From Treponema sp. (GTDB taxonomy: Bacteria; Spirochaetota; Spirochaetia; Treponematales; Breznakiellaceae): DNA of 34,072 nt. The notes beneath the pieces were generated by a model that saw nothing but the letters and a program-made list of their open reading frames with translations, searched no databases and was not told where the DNA came from. Below, piece after piece: positions 15,501-24,274 of the stretch (the stretch's first letter is position 1; each line of letters opens with the position of its first letter). Location: contig JAISCR010000087.1 in assembly GCA_031265435.1 (NCBI GenBank), positions 1 through 34,072 of the forward strand, given 5' to 3'. Made by a program: the position numbers and the translations under genes.

Positions 15501-18086
15501 ATGGCGGAAACAGAAAACCACAGGCCCTGCCCGCAGATGAACACGTACCACGGTTTTATCATTCACAGTTATGCGGATCTCCGCAGGAACAGGATCTACA
15601 TTCTCGGCAGGCTTGCGGACGGACATTCATTTGCGGTATCCGTGTCCCGCTGGCGGCCTTATATTCACATCTACGAAAGCGACAGGGAAAGAGTTTCCCC
15701 GCTTTTGCGGCAGTTTTATTTTCAATACCTGGACTCGGATCTGGAAGACTTTTTCGGAAAAGAGACTCTGCTCCGTCTTGAGTTTGCCCGCTACGCCGAG
15801 CGTTCCCAGGCGGCAAAACTGATTGGAGAAGCCGGCATTCCCAGCCCTGACGGAGACGCAAAGCCTCAGGATCTCTACCTTTCGGAACGGCATATCCGGG
15901 GGCCCGTGGAGATCCGCGGCGGGAGCCGGCCGGGCCGGTACATCGATTTTGTGTTTGCCGATCCTGAACTCGGTACTATTCCTGCCGATTTTGAAACGAG
16001 GCCCTGGCCCCTGCGGATAGCGTCCATCGACATTGAGACCGATACTAAAACAAATGCCGTCAGGGCCGTAGGCATCGCGTGGACGGACAGCCTCCTGTGG
16101 CCCGAAGGAACGTACAACGGAACCGCCAGAAATGAAGGCCGCATGGTCAGAGTGCTGAGCCCCCCATCTTCGGAAGACAGGGAAAATTCAAAAACTCTGG
16201 TCTTTCATCCTGATGAAAGATCCCTGCTTGCCGCTTTTTTGGATGATATTCGAAGTATAGATCCTGATGTACTTACGGGCTGGAATTTTCTGGAATTCGA
16301 TTACAGAATTCTTTCGGAACGCTGTATCAGTCTGGCTCTGCCTTTTACCCTGGGAAGATCCGTTGAAGAGGCAAAGTTTTTTGCGGGTGACAAACAGGGG
16401 ACGGATTATTTCCATCGGCGGGGACGTTCCTCCGCCGCCCTGGTACCCGGCCGCCAGGTGATAGACGCATTGCGGGTACTCCGGGCCGGAGGCCGGGATA
16501 TGCTGGGCAGCAGTGACAGCGGCGAAAGTACGCTTGCGGACTTCAGTCTCGAGACGGTAGCCAGATCGGTGCTGGGAGAAGGGAAGGCCAGTATAGCCGA
16601 AAATGAAAATGTTTTTTCCAACGGTGAAGAGAAGATAGCCGCGCTTGACAGACTTTATGTTGAAGATCCGGAACGTTTCGGGGAATACTGCCTCCGGGAC
16701 GCGGAACTGGTGACAGGGATTCTGAAAAAGACAGGACTTTTCCGGTTGACGGCGGAACGGGCCGTGCTTACCGGCGTGAGTCTGGACAAGGCATGGACCA
16801 GCGTGGTGAGTTTTGAACGCATATACGGAATGGAACTGCGCAAGGCCGGCATTGCCCCGCCGCCTGATGATCCTGAACGTAAAGTTTCCGGCGCGGCAGG
16901 CGGAACCGTTCTTGATCCGGCGCCGGGGCTTTTTGAAAACATTGCGGTCTTCGATTTCCGCAGCCTCTATCCAAGTATCATGCGGACATTCAACATCGAT
17001 CCTCTTTCACACGCACGAACCGCCGAAGGGGACTTGATTAGCGCGCCCAACGGCGCCGCGTTTTCCCGTGCGCCGGGACTGCTTCCCGCTCTTATCGGAG
17101 ATTATTTTGCCGAACGGCGGAAGGCGCTGGACGAAGGTAATGAGACAGCCGCCCAGGTGTACAAGATCCTGATGAACAGTTTCTATGGGGTTTTGGGAAC
17201 CGCCTCCTGCCGTTACGGCCGCACGGAACTTGCCGGCGCCATCACCTCCTTTGCCCGCAAATGGCTTTTCCTTTCCCGCGACTGGTTTTCCGAAAAAGGC
17301 CGCCGTGTACTTTACGGCGATACGGATTCTCTCTTTGTTGAAACCGGCCTTACGGACGGGAGTGAATACAGTAACTTCGATTCCCTCTGTAAAAATCTTG
17401 CCGCTGAACTTAACGGTTTTCTTGCGGAGAAAATCAAAGAAGAATACGGAAGAGAATCCTTTATCGAACTGCGTTTTGAAAAGGTGTACCGCCGTTTTCT
17501 CATTCCCCATCTGAGGGGAGCGTTTCAGCGCGGCGGAGAGGCCGAAGCCAAGGGCCGGGCCAAGGGCTATGGCGGCTACCTTCTGCTTCCGGACGGAAGC
17601 TGCAGGGTAGAGGTAAAGGGCATGGAGGCGGTACGCAGTGATTCTACTTCTCTGGCCCGGCGGCTGCAGCTTGAGCTTCTGGAGCTGGTGTTTTCCGGAA
17701 AAGGCGAAGAAGCCTTTGCCGCGAGGCTCAGGGAAACCTTGCAGCTTTTGCGCGGCGGAAAACTCGACGCGGAACTTGTGTACCGCAAGCGCCTTACCCG
17801 GCCCCCGGAAGCCTACACCGCTTCTACCCCGCCCCAGGTCAAGGCCGCGCGGCTTCTGGGCTGGAAGGGACGGCGGGGGAGGGTAGAGTATGTGTGGACA
17901 AAAAACGGCGCCGAACCCCTGAGTCTGCCCCACGGGTCCCTGGACTATGAACACTATGCGGAAACCCAGGTTATCCCCGTGGCCCTCTCCATTGCCGCGG
18001 CCGCTCACTGGAATCTTTCCAAAACGGGCCTGACTAAAGGCTGGGAGGAAGGGCAGATTGAACTTGAGTTTGACACCGGTGTATAA
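15501..18086 (+). CDS. polB: Family B DNA polymerase (Pol II-like) with 3'-5' exonuclease
   Basis: At 861 residues it is somewhat longer than E. coli Pol II (783). Exonuclease motifs are Exo I DIE (177-179), Exo II NFLEFD (262-267) and Exo III YCLRD (396-400). Polymerase motifs are motif A DFRSLYPS (485-492), motif B KILMNSFYG (555-563) and motif C YGDTDS (605-610), all intact. The enzyme therefore should both synthesise and proofread. In bacteria family B polymerases serve lesion bypass and restart, or in phages replication; there are no phage genes around, and a chromosomal repair role is likelier. The start ATG at 15501 lacks a clear ribosome binding site, and an upstream start is not available in the 42-nt gap. 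Confidence 0.93.
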   Translation: MAETENHRPCPQMNTYHGFIIHSYADLRRNRIYILGRLADGHSFAVSVSRWRPYIHIYESDRERVSPLLRQFYFQYLDSDLEDFFGKETLLRLEFARYAERSQAAKLIGEAGIPSPDGDAKPQDLYLSERHIRGPVEIRGGSRPGRYIDFVFADPELGTIPADFETRPWPLRIASIDIETDTKTNAVRAVGIAWTDSLLWPEGTYNGTARNEGRMVRVLSPPSSEDRENSKTLVFHPDERSLLAAFLDDIRSIDPDVLTGWNFLEFDYRILSERCISLALPFTLGRSVEEAKFFAGDKQGTDYFHRRGRSSAALVPGRQVIDALRVLRAGGRDMLGSSDSGESTLADFSLETVARSVLGEGKASIAENENVFSNGEEKIAALDRLYVEDPERFGEYCLRDAELVTGILKKTGLFRLTAERAVLTGVSLDKAWTSVVSFERIYGMELRKAGIAPPPDDPERKVSGAAGGTVLDPAPGLFENIAVFDFRSLYPSIMRTFNIDPLSHARTAEGDLISAPNGAAFSRAPGLLPALIGDYFAERRKALDEGNETAAQVYKILMNSFYGVLGTASCRYGRTELAGAITSFARKWLFLSRDWFSEKGRRVLYGDTDSLFVETGLTDGSEYSNFDSLCKNLAAELNGFLAEKIKEEYGRESFIELRFEKVYRRFLIPHLRGAFQRGGEAEAKGRAKGYGGYLLLPDGSCRVEVKGMEAVRSDSTSLARRLQLELLELVFSGKGEEAFAARLRETLQLLRGGKLDAELVYRKRLTRPPEAYTASTPPQVKAARLLGWKGRRGRVEYVWTKNGAEPLSLPHGSLDYEHYAETQVIPVALSIAAAAHWNLSKTGLTKGWEEGQIELEFDTGV

Positions 18087-18234
18087 CTGCCAATAATGAG
18101 CGGCGGCGGCAGTCTGCCTTCCGCAAATCCTTGATTTTGGAAAAACATCAATTTGTAAAAAAAACAGTATTCCTCATAATTCCCTCACAATGTTATGCTA
18201 CACTTTGCCTGACACAAGGAGAGTAAAGGGCTTT

Positions 18235-20124
18235 ATGACGACAGAAGATGTTTGTGAGAGGACAATCCGTATCGGCGGTATGAGCTGCGTGAATTGTCAG
18301 AACCGGATCGAAAAGCAGCTTAAAAGCACCGCGGGCATTGAGGAAGCGTCCGTCAGCTACAATACCGGAACGGCAAGGGTAAGGTATAAGAAGGCGGTGA
18401 TCGGCCTTCACGAAATTACCCGAATCATCGAAAAACTGGATTACAGGGTGCTTGAAGATCAGGGCGCCGGGGAAGCTTCACCCGGTTCCGGCCGTCCGGC
18501 ATCCGGGATGGACATGGCCGGGACACTGATTATCATCCTCGCCCTGTACATGATCCTGCGCCGCCTCGGTATATCAAACATCGCGTCGGCCTTTCCCCTG
18601 GCGGAAGCCGGCATGGGTTACGGCATGCTCTTCATCATCGGCCTTGTTACCTCCGTTCATTGCGTCGCCATGTGCGGCGGCATCAATCTTTCACAGACAC
18701 TACGGACACATGCGCGGGGGAGTGAAGTTCCCGAAGTCCGGAGCCGTTTTGCCGTTCTCGTGCCAAGCGCGCTCTATAACGGCGGCCGCATCGTCTCCTA
18801 TACTCTTGTGGGCATTTTCGCCGGCGCGCTCGGTTCGGTGATAAGCGTATCGGGGCGTTTTCAGGGGGCCGTTCAGCTTCTTGCCGGAATATTCATGGTG
18901 ATTATGGGCATCAACATGCTCGGGTTTTTCCCTGCCCTGAGGCGTTTCAATCTCCGCATGCCAAAATTTTTTGCGGATAAAATCGACAAAGAGAAAGAGG
19001 CCGACAGGAATCCTCTCTTTATCGGGCTCCTTAACGGACTCATGCCCTGCGGCCCCCTGCAGGCCATGCAGTTGTATGCGCTGTCCACGGGCAGCCCTGT
19101 CGCGGGCGGCGTTTCAATGTTCCTGTTCAGCGCGGGGACTGTTCCCCTTATGTTCGGCCTGGGCGCATTGAGTTCTCTGTTGAGCGGTTCATTCGGGCAT
19201 GCCTTTTCCGCAAAGGTGATGAAGATTGGGGCCGTCCTCGTCGGCGTTCTCGGGCTTACCATGTTTACAAACGGCTGGAGCCTCTCCGCCCTGCCGAATC
19301 CCCTTGATACGCTTACCGCTTTTTTAAGGCCCTCCGGTTCGCAATCCGCTTCCGGCAACACGTTCACACCCCTTATTGAAAACGGTGCGCAGATTATCAA
19401 TTCCAGCCTGAGCGGCGGCCGCTATCCGGCAATTACGGTGCAGGAAGGCATCCCGGTAAAGTGGACGATCAACGCGCCGCAGGGAAGCATAAACGGCTGC
19501 AACAACAGAATGATCATCCGTGAATACGGCATAGAGCACCGTTTTACGCCCGGAGAAAACATCATCGAATTCATCCCGAAAAAAACAGGCAGATTCGCCT
19601 ACAGCTGCTGGATGGGAATGATACGGAGCAGTATCACTGTTGTCGGGAAAGGCGAAACCGCGGTAATTGAAACAGAACCCGTTCTCAGCCCTCAACCGGC
19701 GGGGGTGGACATAGCGGCGGACACCGTTGCCATAGCCGAAATGAACGGCGAAGGCCGGCAGGCGGTACGGATAGATCTCCGGGACGAAGGTTTCGATCCG
19801 GCAATCATCGTGGTGCAGAAATTCATACCGGTTGCGTGGACCGTCAATAACGATTCCCTGGACGAGGGGAACAGCGGCCTCATCGTTCCCGCGTACTACG
19901 CGCGGGTGGATATAGACCAGGGGGATAACGTCATCCAGTTCATGCCCGTCGCGGATTTTGATTTTTCGACTCAGGACAATGTTTTCTACGGTTATGTCAA
20001 GGTGGTTGACGATATTGCCTCCGTTGATATTGAAGCCATAAAAGCCGAAGTGTCGGAAGCGGAAACATTGATCTACCCGGACGCGTGGTTTGAACAGGCA
20101 GAAGGAGGGGCAAGTTGTCACTAG
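18235..20124 (+). CDS. HMA-SafE-cupredoxin fusion, probable copper/metal handling membrane protein
   Basis: This 629-residue protein joins three parts. Residues about 10-72 are a heavy-metal-associated domain with GMSCVNC (Cys18, Cys21). Residues about 95-345 are a six-helix SafE/UreH-type (TauE-like) membrane domain with HCVAMCGG (142-149) and GLMPCGPLQ (268-276). Residues about 398-470 and 510-590 are two cupredoxin-like beta domains; the first has Cys422, Cys458 and Met460, candidate copper ligands, while the second lacks the cysteines. The protein ends in Cys-His. Such fusions are linked to copper export or delivery to oxidases. A start at 18190 is possible, but ATG 18235 follows AAAGGG and the HMA domain begins right after. 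It leads a metal locus with DUF2318 and CopA genes. The gap 18087-18234 shows no other gene. Confidence 0.85.
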   Translation: MTTEDVCERTIRIGGMSCVNCQNRIEKQLKSTAGIEEASVSYNTGTARVRYKKAVIGLHEITRIIEKLDYRVLEDQGAGEASPGSGRPASGMDMAGTLIIILALYMILRRLGISNIASAFPLAEAGMGYGMLFIIGLVTSVHCVAMCGGINLSQTLRTHARGSEVPEVRSRFAVLVPSALYNGGRIVSYTLVGIFAGALGSVISVSGRFQGAVQLLAGIFMVIMGINMLGFFPALRRFNLRMPKFFADKIDKEKEADRNPLFIGLLNGLMPCGPLQAMQLYALSTGSPVAGGVSMFLFSAGTVPLMFGLGALSSLLSGSFGHAFSAKVMKIGAVLVGVLGLTMFTNGWSLSALPNPLDTLTAFLRPSGSQSASGNTFTPLIENGAQIINSSLSGGRYPAITVQEGIPVKWTINAPQGSINGCNNRMIIREYGIEHRFTPGENIIEFIPKKTGRFAYSCWMGMIRSSITVVGKGETAVIETEPVLSPQPAGVDIAADTVAIAEMNGEGRQAVRIDLRDEGFDPAIIVVQKFIPVAWTVNNDSLDEGNSGLIVPAYYARVDIDQGDNVIQFMPVADFDFSTQDNVFYGYVKVVDDIASVDIEAIKAEVSEAETLIYPDAWFEQAEGGASCH

Positions 20125-20131
20125 ACAGGAA

Positions 20132-20240
20132 GAAGAATATTTTACCCCAAAGTCGAAAAAGTCGAAAAAGGAAAGAGAAAAAGAGGATCTCTTAAAAAAC
20201 TTATTCGACTTATTTGACTTCGCGGTTTATAAAATTCTTC
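20132..20240. repeat. Palindromic dispersed element with GAAGAA/TTCTTC ends, copy 2 (109 bp)
   Basis: It starts GAAGAATATTTTACC, carries AGTCGAAAAAGTCGAAAAAG on the left and ACTTATTCGACTTATTTGAC on the right, and ends GCGGTTTATAAAATTCTTC. It sits only 7 nt after the SafE-fusion stop and 42 nt before the DUF2318 start, so it is inside the metal operon. Confidence 0.8.
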
Positions 20241-20259
20241 AGTATCCAAATATGACTCG

Positions 20260-20280
20260 AAGGAGATGTAAAGGAGATGT
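20260..20280 (+). repeat. Tandem duplicated ribosome binding site of the DUF2318 gene
   Basis: AAGGAGATGT occurs at 20260-20269 and again at 20271-20280. The second AAGGAG is 6 nt from the ATG at 20283, which favours that start over the ATG at 20277. Confidence 0.75.
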
Positions 20281-20282
20281 AT

Positions 20283-20747
20283 ATGAACATAAAAATTGGA
20301 GCGGTAGTATTGATGCTTCTTGCGTCCGCGCTCGCATTCGCGCAGAACGGACTCAATACGGTAAAGCCGGTAATCAGCGACCGGGATCTGGTTATCAGCA
20401 TTGATGAGCTGACGGAAAACGCTGTTTTTTATCCGGTGGATATAGGCGGGACCCGTGTTGAAGTATTGGCGGTTAAGGCTCCCGATGGTACAATACGAAC
20501 GGCTTTTAATACCTGTCAGTCCTGCTACCTTTCAGGCCGGGGTTTCTACAAACAGCAGGGCACGGTACTGGTCTGCCAAAACTGCGGTAAACGTTTCAGG
20601 ATGAGCCAGGTTGAAATCCGTTCCGGCGGCTGCAATCCGGTTCCCATCTTCAAGGATGATAAAACGGTAAGCGGAAACACCATTACAATCAGTAAAGAAT
20701 ACCTGGCCAGGGCGCGGGATATTTTCGCGCGCTGGAAGAGAAGTTAG
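20283..20747 (+). CDS. Exported DUF2318 (Fe-S/metal-binding) protein
   Basis: This 154-residue protein begins with a signal peptide ([20 protein letters not shown], cleavage probably after residue 20). The mature part carries two Cys pairs, C78-x2-C81 and C98-x2-C101, plus Cys117 in GGCNP, matching the C-terminal domain of DUF2318, which is often described as a membrane Fe-S protein and linked to iron or copper permeases. It likely binds a metal in the periplasm and passes it to or from the neighbouring SafE fusion and CopA. It is 14 nt upstream of copA, so the two are surely co-transcribed. The exact metal is unknown. Confidence 0.82.
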   Translation: MNIKIGAVVLMLLASALAFAQNGLNTVKPVISDRDLVISIDELTENAVFYPVDIGGTRVEVLAVKAPDGTIRTAFNTCQSCYLSGRGFYKQQGTVLVCQNCGKRFRMSQVEIRSGGCNPVPIFKDDKTVSGNTITISKEYLARARDIFARWKRS

Positions 20748-20761
20748 GCGGAGAATACAGC

Positions 20762-23158
20762 ATGGAAAATCAGACACTGAGTATCGGGGGCATGACCTGC
20801 GCGGCCTGCGCCCAGCGGGTAGAAAAGGCGATTCGCAGACTGGAAGGCGTTGAAACCGCCTCGGTAAACCTCGCCACGGAAAAGGCAACGGTGGTCTACG
20901 ATCCACAGAAGGTACGGAGGCCGGCAATCAGGGAAAGCATAGAAAAAGCCGGATACAAGGTTCTGGATTTTTCCGGGAAGGGGGCGCCTGACGAAGACAG
21001 GCTCCGAAAGGAAAAGGCGATAAAGGTTCTAAAGACCAAATTTATTATAGCCGTTTCTTTTGCCCTGCCTCTCCTGTATATCGCCATGGTGCCGATGATT
21101 AAGGTTGTAACACTGCCTTTTCCCAGAGCCCTTGCGCCCATGAATTTTCCCCTTATCTATGCGCTCGCAGAGTTACTGTTGGTTATCCCGGTTATCGCCG
21201 TGGGTTACCGGTTTTATACAGTCGGTTTCAGGGCGCTCATACAGCGCAGCCCCAACATGGATTCTCTCATTGCCGTCGGTACCACGGCGGCGGTTGTATA
21301 CAGTATCTATAATATTTTTCAGATAGCTCAGGGAGATTTCAACGCGGTAGACGCCCTCTACTTTGAAACCGCCGGGGTGATCATCGCCCTCATCCTTCTC
21401 GGTAAAACTCTTGAAGCTGTTTCCAAAGGAAGAACCAGCGAGGCGATTAAGAAACTTATGGGCCTGGCTCCCAAAACGGCGATCATTATCCGGGACGGAG
21501 ATGAAAAGGAGATCCCGATTGACGAAGTCGAAAGAGGAGACATAATTGTTGTAAAGCCCGGCGCAAAAATTCCCGTGGACGGAGTTGTGCTTGAGGGAAA
21601 CACTTCCATTGACGAATCGATGCTTACAGGCGAAAGCATGCCTGTTGACAAAAAATCGGGCGACATGGTGTATGCCGCCACGATCAACACCAACGGTGTC
21701 ATCCGGTTCAAAGCGACAAAGATCGGCAGCGATACTGCTCTTGCCCAGATCATCAAGCTGGTGGAGGACGCCCAGGGTTCAAAGGCGCCCATAGCCCAGC
21801 TTGCGGACATTGTTTCAGGTTACTTTGTTCCGATTGTCTGCGCCATTGCCCTTGCCGCCGGAATCGCCTGGTTTGCCGCCTCTTCGGCGGGCCTCGTTAC
21901 CCTGCCTCCCGGAAAGTCCGTGCCGGAATTTTCCCTTACCGTTTTTATCTCCGTGCTGGTCATCGCCTGCCCCTGCGCCCTGGGCCTTGCCACGCCGACA
22001 GCAATCATGGTGGGAACCGGTAAAGGTGCGGAGAACGGCATTCTGATTAAGGGCGGCGAGGCTTTGGAGACCGCCCACAGGATACGGACAATCGTTTTCG
22101 ACAAAACCGGAACCATTACCGAAGGCAAGCCTGAGGTGACAGATATTCTGTTAAACGGGGGGAGCCCCCCCCGCACTCCGGCCCCGCAAGGCGGGTCCTC
22201 CGCTGCCCCCTCTGCGGGGGAGGGCCCCCGCAACGCCCCCCCCGCCGCGGAGAATGTATTTCTTCAAATTGCCGCCTCCGTTGAAAAGGGAAGCGAGCAT
22301 CCGCTTGGACAGGCAATCGTAAAATCCGCAGAAGCGAGAGGGCTTGAATTGTTCAAGGCCGAAAATTTTGTTTCCCTTACAGGCCGCGGCATCGAAGCCT
22401 CTGTCAACGGAAGGGGTGTATTGGCCGGGAACCGCAAACTCATGGAAGAGAGAGGCATAGATCTGATCTCCATGGAGACGGACTCGGATCGCCTTGCCGG
22501 GGAAGGCAAGACGCCGATGTATGTGGTTATTGATAATACACTGGCAGGAATTGTGGCGGTTGCCGATGTGATCAAGAAGAGCAGCAGGGATGCCATTGAG
22601 AGACTTCACAATATGGGAATAGAGGTTGCCATGATCACGGGAGACAACAGGAAAACCGCGGCCGCCATCGCAAGGCAGGTGGGCATAGACCGGGTGCTTG
22701 CGGAAGTGCTGCCCCAGGACAAAGCAGCGGAAATAAAAAAACTGCAAACCGAAACATGCGGGGAGAAGCGCTCTGGCGCTTCTCCACATCATCGCAACGT
22801 AGTTGCGATGATAGGGGACGGGATCAACGATGCCCCGGCCCTCGCCCAGGCCGACATCGGCATCGCAATCGGAAGCGGCACCGATGTTGCAATGGAGTCC
22901 GCGGATATTGTACTCATGCGCAGCGATCTCATGGATGTGCCCACAGCCATAAATTTAAGCAAACGGACTATCCGCACCATCAAACAGAATCTCTTCTGGG
23001 CCTTCGGTTACAACGTACTGGGAATACCCATTGCGGCGGGAGTGTTGTACCTCTTTGGAGGCCCCCTCCTCAACCCGATATTCGCCGCCGCCGCCATGAG
23101 CATGAGCTCCGTATCGGTACTGAGCAATGCCCTCAGACTCAAGCGTTTCAAAGCATAA
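20762..23158 (+). CDS. copA: Copper-translocating P1B-type ATPase (CopA-like) with two in-frame insertions
   Basis: This 798-residue pump uses ATP to move copper (probably Cu+) across the inner membrane. It has one HMA domain (GMTCAACA, Cys13 and Cys16), eight expected membrane segments, the actuator motif TGES (289-292), the metal-binding CPC (403-405), phosphorylation site DKTGT (447-451), the nucleotide-binding HP (513-514) and GDGIND (685-690), all intact. Two stretches are unlike the family: a Pro/Ala/Gly-rich insert at about 466-497, at the junction to the N-domain, and [17 protein letters not shown] at 663-679, just before [11 protein letters not shown]. Both coincide with palindromic DNA and keep the frame. 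The gene lies 14 nt after the DUF2318 gene and ends at a hairpin terminator at 23180. Confidence 0.95.
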   Translation: MENQTLSIGGMTCAACAQRVEKAIRRLEGVETASVNLATEKATVVYDPQKVRRPAIRESIEKAGYKVLDFSGKGAPDEDRLRKEKAIKVLKTKFIIAVSFALPLLYIAMVPMIKVVTLPFPRALAPMNFPLIYALAELLLVIPVIAVGYRFYTVGFRALIQRSPNMDSLIAVGTTAAVVYSIYNIFQIAQGDFNAVDALYFETAGVIIALILLGKTLEAVSKGRTSEAIKKLMGLAPKTAIIIRDGDEKEIPIDEVERGDIIVVKPGAKIPVDGVVLEGNTSIDESMLTGESMPVDKKSGDMVYAATINTNGVIRFKATKIGSDTALAQIIKLVEDAQGSKAPIAQLADIVSGYFVPIVCAIALAAGIAWFAASSAGLVTLPPGKSVPEFSLTVFISVLVIACPCALGLATPTAIMVGTGKGAENGILIKGGEALETAHRIRTIVFDKTGTITEGKPEVTDILLNGGSPPRTPAPQGGSSAAPSAGEGPRNAPPAAENVFLQIAASVEKGSEHPLGQAIVKSAEARGLELFKAENFVSLTGRGIEASVNGRGVLAGNRKLMEERGIDLISMETDSDRLAGEGKTPMYVVIDNTLAGIVAVADVIKKSSRDAIERLHNMGIEVAMITGDNRKTAAAIARQVGIDRVLAEVLPQDKAAEIKKLQTETCGEKRSGASPHHRNVVAMIGDGINDAPALAQADIGIAIGSGTDVAMESADIVLMRSDLMDVPTAINLSKRTIRTIKQNLFWAFGYNVLGIPIAAGVLYLFGGPLLNPIFAAAAMSMSSVSVLSNALRLKRFKA
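22157..22252 (+). repeat. GC-rich palindromic insertion inside copA (N-domain junction)
   Basis: About 96 bp of extreme GC content made of short inverted pairs: G6-AG-C6 at 22157-22170, CCCCGC/GCGGG at 22182-22195 and CCCCC/GGGGG at 22206-22220. It encodes a Pro/Ala/Gly-rich segment absent from ordinary CopA proteins, and keeps the reading frame. Confidence 0.6.
22748..22812 (+). repeat. Double-hairpin insertion inside copA (before GDGIND)
   Basis: GGAGAAGCGC (22762-22771) is perfectly inverted as GCGCTTCTCC (22776-22785). ATCATCGCAAC (22788-22798) is perfectly inverted as GTTGCGATGAT (22802-22812), the latter being the codons of the conserved VVAMI. The extra residues are in frame. Confidence 0.7.
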
Positions 23159-23171
23159 AAACAGGGAGTGA

Positions 23172-23284
23172 TTCAACGCAAGCGGCGATGCCGCCGCTTT
23201 TTATAGGAGTATGCATTAACACTTCGTGTTAATGTCCGGTTTAACGCAAGCGGCGATACCGCCGCTTTTTATAGGAGTGTATAA
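23172..23284 (+). promoter_or_regulatory. Hairpin-plus-RBS module A (two AAGCGGCG hairpins with a TTAACAC hairpin between)
   Basis: Hairpin AAGCGGCG/CGCCGCTT at 23180-23199 is followed by T5 and AGGAG, and serves as the copA terminator. Then comes CATTAACAC/GTGTTAATG at 23214-23234, then the same AAGCGGCG hairpin again (23248-23267) with T5 and AGGAG (23273-23277), 7 nt before the lipoprotein ATG. The second copy places a terminator-like hairpin directly ahead of a ribosome binding site. Confidence 0.75.
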
Positions 23285-24010
23285 ATGAAAAAGACAAGGT
23301 TTAATAGAATTGCCCGGAAACCCCGGTTGTCCGGACAAAAACCGCTTATAAGTCTCATACTGACCGCGGCCCTTGCCGCTGCGGCAATATCCTGCGGAAA
23401 CCTGGACGTAGTAGGGAAAGATTCGGTTTCATCCTTTGACAGGCTTCTTAAAACAAGTTCCGTTACCCTTGCAAAAGACCAGCCCAACGGCGGCTGGTCT
23501 CTTACCGCGCCGGATTCAGTTTCAAAATTCATCTGGAGCAGTAACTATGCGGAAAGCCCTCTCTATGATGTGATGATCGCCTTTGAATCCGGACCGTTTA
23601 TTGACGCGGGCCTGAAACCCGGCATGCTGCCTGCGGGTTACACCGTTTTTGGAAACATGATCATGGTTGGTACGAAACTGGGTAAAGAGACCCTCACGTA
23701 TTCGGGAGACGCAACGCCCATTGCTTCCTATGAACAGATTGTAAAACTCAAGCGGAGCAGCATAGGCTATCACGGCGCCATGGATCATTACGGAGTGAAT
23801 CTGGGAGGCGGCAACCTCTTTGAATGGGCCAAGGACATGGACACAAATGACAAGGATATTGTTTTTGTTCTTAACCCGGAACCCTTCATCGCGGCGGGAA
23901 TTGATCCTGACAAAATCAATGGCTGGGCCTTTACAAAGGTAACGGTAGACGACGCCAACGGCAAACCGGTACAGGTAGACAAGATCCTCAAGCCTTTCGA
24001 TCTGCGGTAG
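23285..24010 (+). CDS. Hypothetical lipoprotein
   Basis: This 241-residue protein has a basic N-terminus, a hydrophobic stretch (about 21-35) and a lipobox ending AAIS-Cys37, so it should be lipid-anchored, as is common in spirochaetes. The mature part has no domain I recognise. It contains the repeated phrase FESGPFIDAGLKPGML and NPEPFIAAGIDPDKI, suggesting an internal duplication of a roughly 100-residue unit (about 80-150 and 190-240). The start has AGGAG 7 nt upstream, just after a terminator-like hairpin. It may follow copA as part of the metal locus, but no metal-binding motif is seen, so the association is positional only. Confidence 0.75.
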   Translation: MKKTRFNRIARKPRLSGQKPLISLILTAALAAAAISCGNLDVVGKDSVSSFDRLLKTSSVTLAKDQPNGGWSLTAPDSVSKFIWSSNYAESPLYDVMIAFESGPFIDAGLKPGMLPAGYTVFGNMIMVGTKLGKETLTYSGDATPIASYEQIVKLKRSSIGYHGAMDHYGVNLGGGNLFEWAKDMDTNDKDIVFVLNPEPFIAAGIDPDKINGWAFTKVTVDDANGKPVQVDKILKPFDLR

Positions 24011-24056
24011 TGTCTTGACATCTTTCAAACTGTAGGTGGTGGACTCAAGACCGGAT

Positions 24057-24184
24057 GAAGAATACTTTACCGCCAGGTCGAAAAAGTCGAAAAAGTATAA
24101 GAGCAGGAAGGAAGAAGAGGCGCTTCATACTCCGCCTGCTGAACTTATTCGACTTCTTTGACGTGACGGTTTATAAAATTCTTC
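24057..24184. repeat. Palindromic dispersed element with GAAGAA/TTCTTC ends, copy 3 (128 bp)
   Basis: It starts GAAGAATACTTTACCGCC, has GGTCGAAAAAGTCGAAAAAG on the left and ACTTATTCGACTTCTTTGAC on the right, and ends GGTTTATAAAATTCTTC. Its centre is longer than in the other copies and holds its own AGCAGG/CCTGCT hairpin. It ends 14 nt before the AraC-gene promoter. Confidence 0.8.
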
Positions 24185-24198
24185 ATATATCCACTTGT

Positions 24199-24227
24199 TT
24201 GACAGATTCTCCATTTTGGTCTATACT
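24199..24227 (+). promoter_or_regulatory. Strong sigma-70-type promoter of the AraC-family gene
   Basis: A perfect TTGACA (24199-24204), a 17-nt spacer and TATACT (24222-24227). Transcription should start near 24234, ruling out start codons upstream of that point for the regulator. Confidence 0.8.
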
Positions 24228-24274
24228 TGTGGTATACGTTTATACAGGACGCTTCACGTAAAGGAATTTCCGCT

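Noticed and set aside
17007-18008. 333-residue minus-strand open frame
   Set aside because: It is a shadow of the family B polymerase, which has intact motifs A, B and C on the other strand.
20090-20404. 104-residue frame across the repeat before the DUF2318 gene
   Set aside because: It consists of the palindromic element translated by chance (the same peptide-like phrase appears in copy 3) and overlaps the true DUF2318 start.
23172-23284. CRISPR array suggested by two identical units with a spacer
   Set aside because: There are only two units, each is a terminator-like hairpin with a ribosome binding site, and no cas gene is present.
24055-24261. 68-residue frame before the AraC-family gene
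   Set aside because: It is the translation of repeat copy 3 and runs through the regulator's promoter.
24195-24274. TTG start at 24195 for the AraC-family protein
   Set aside because: It lies in the promoter itself, upstream of the predicted transcription start, and has no ribosome binding site.
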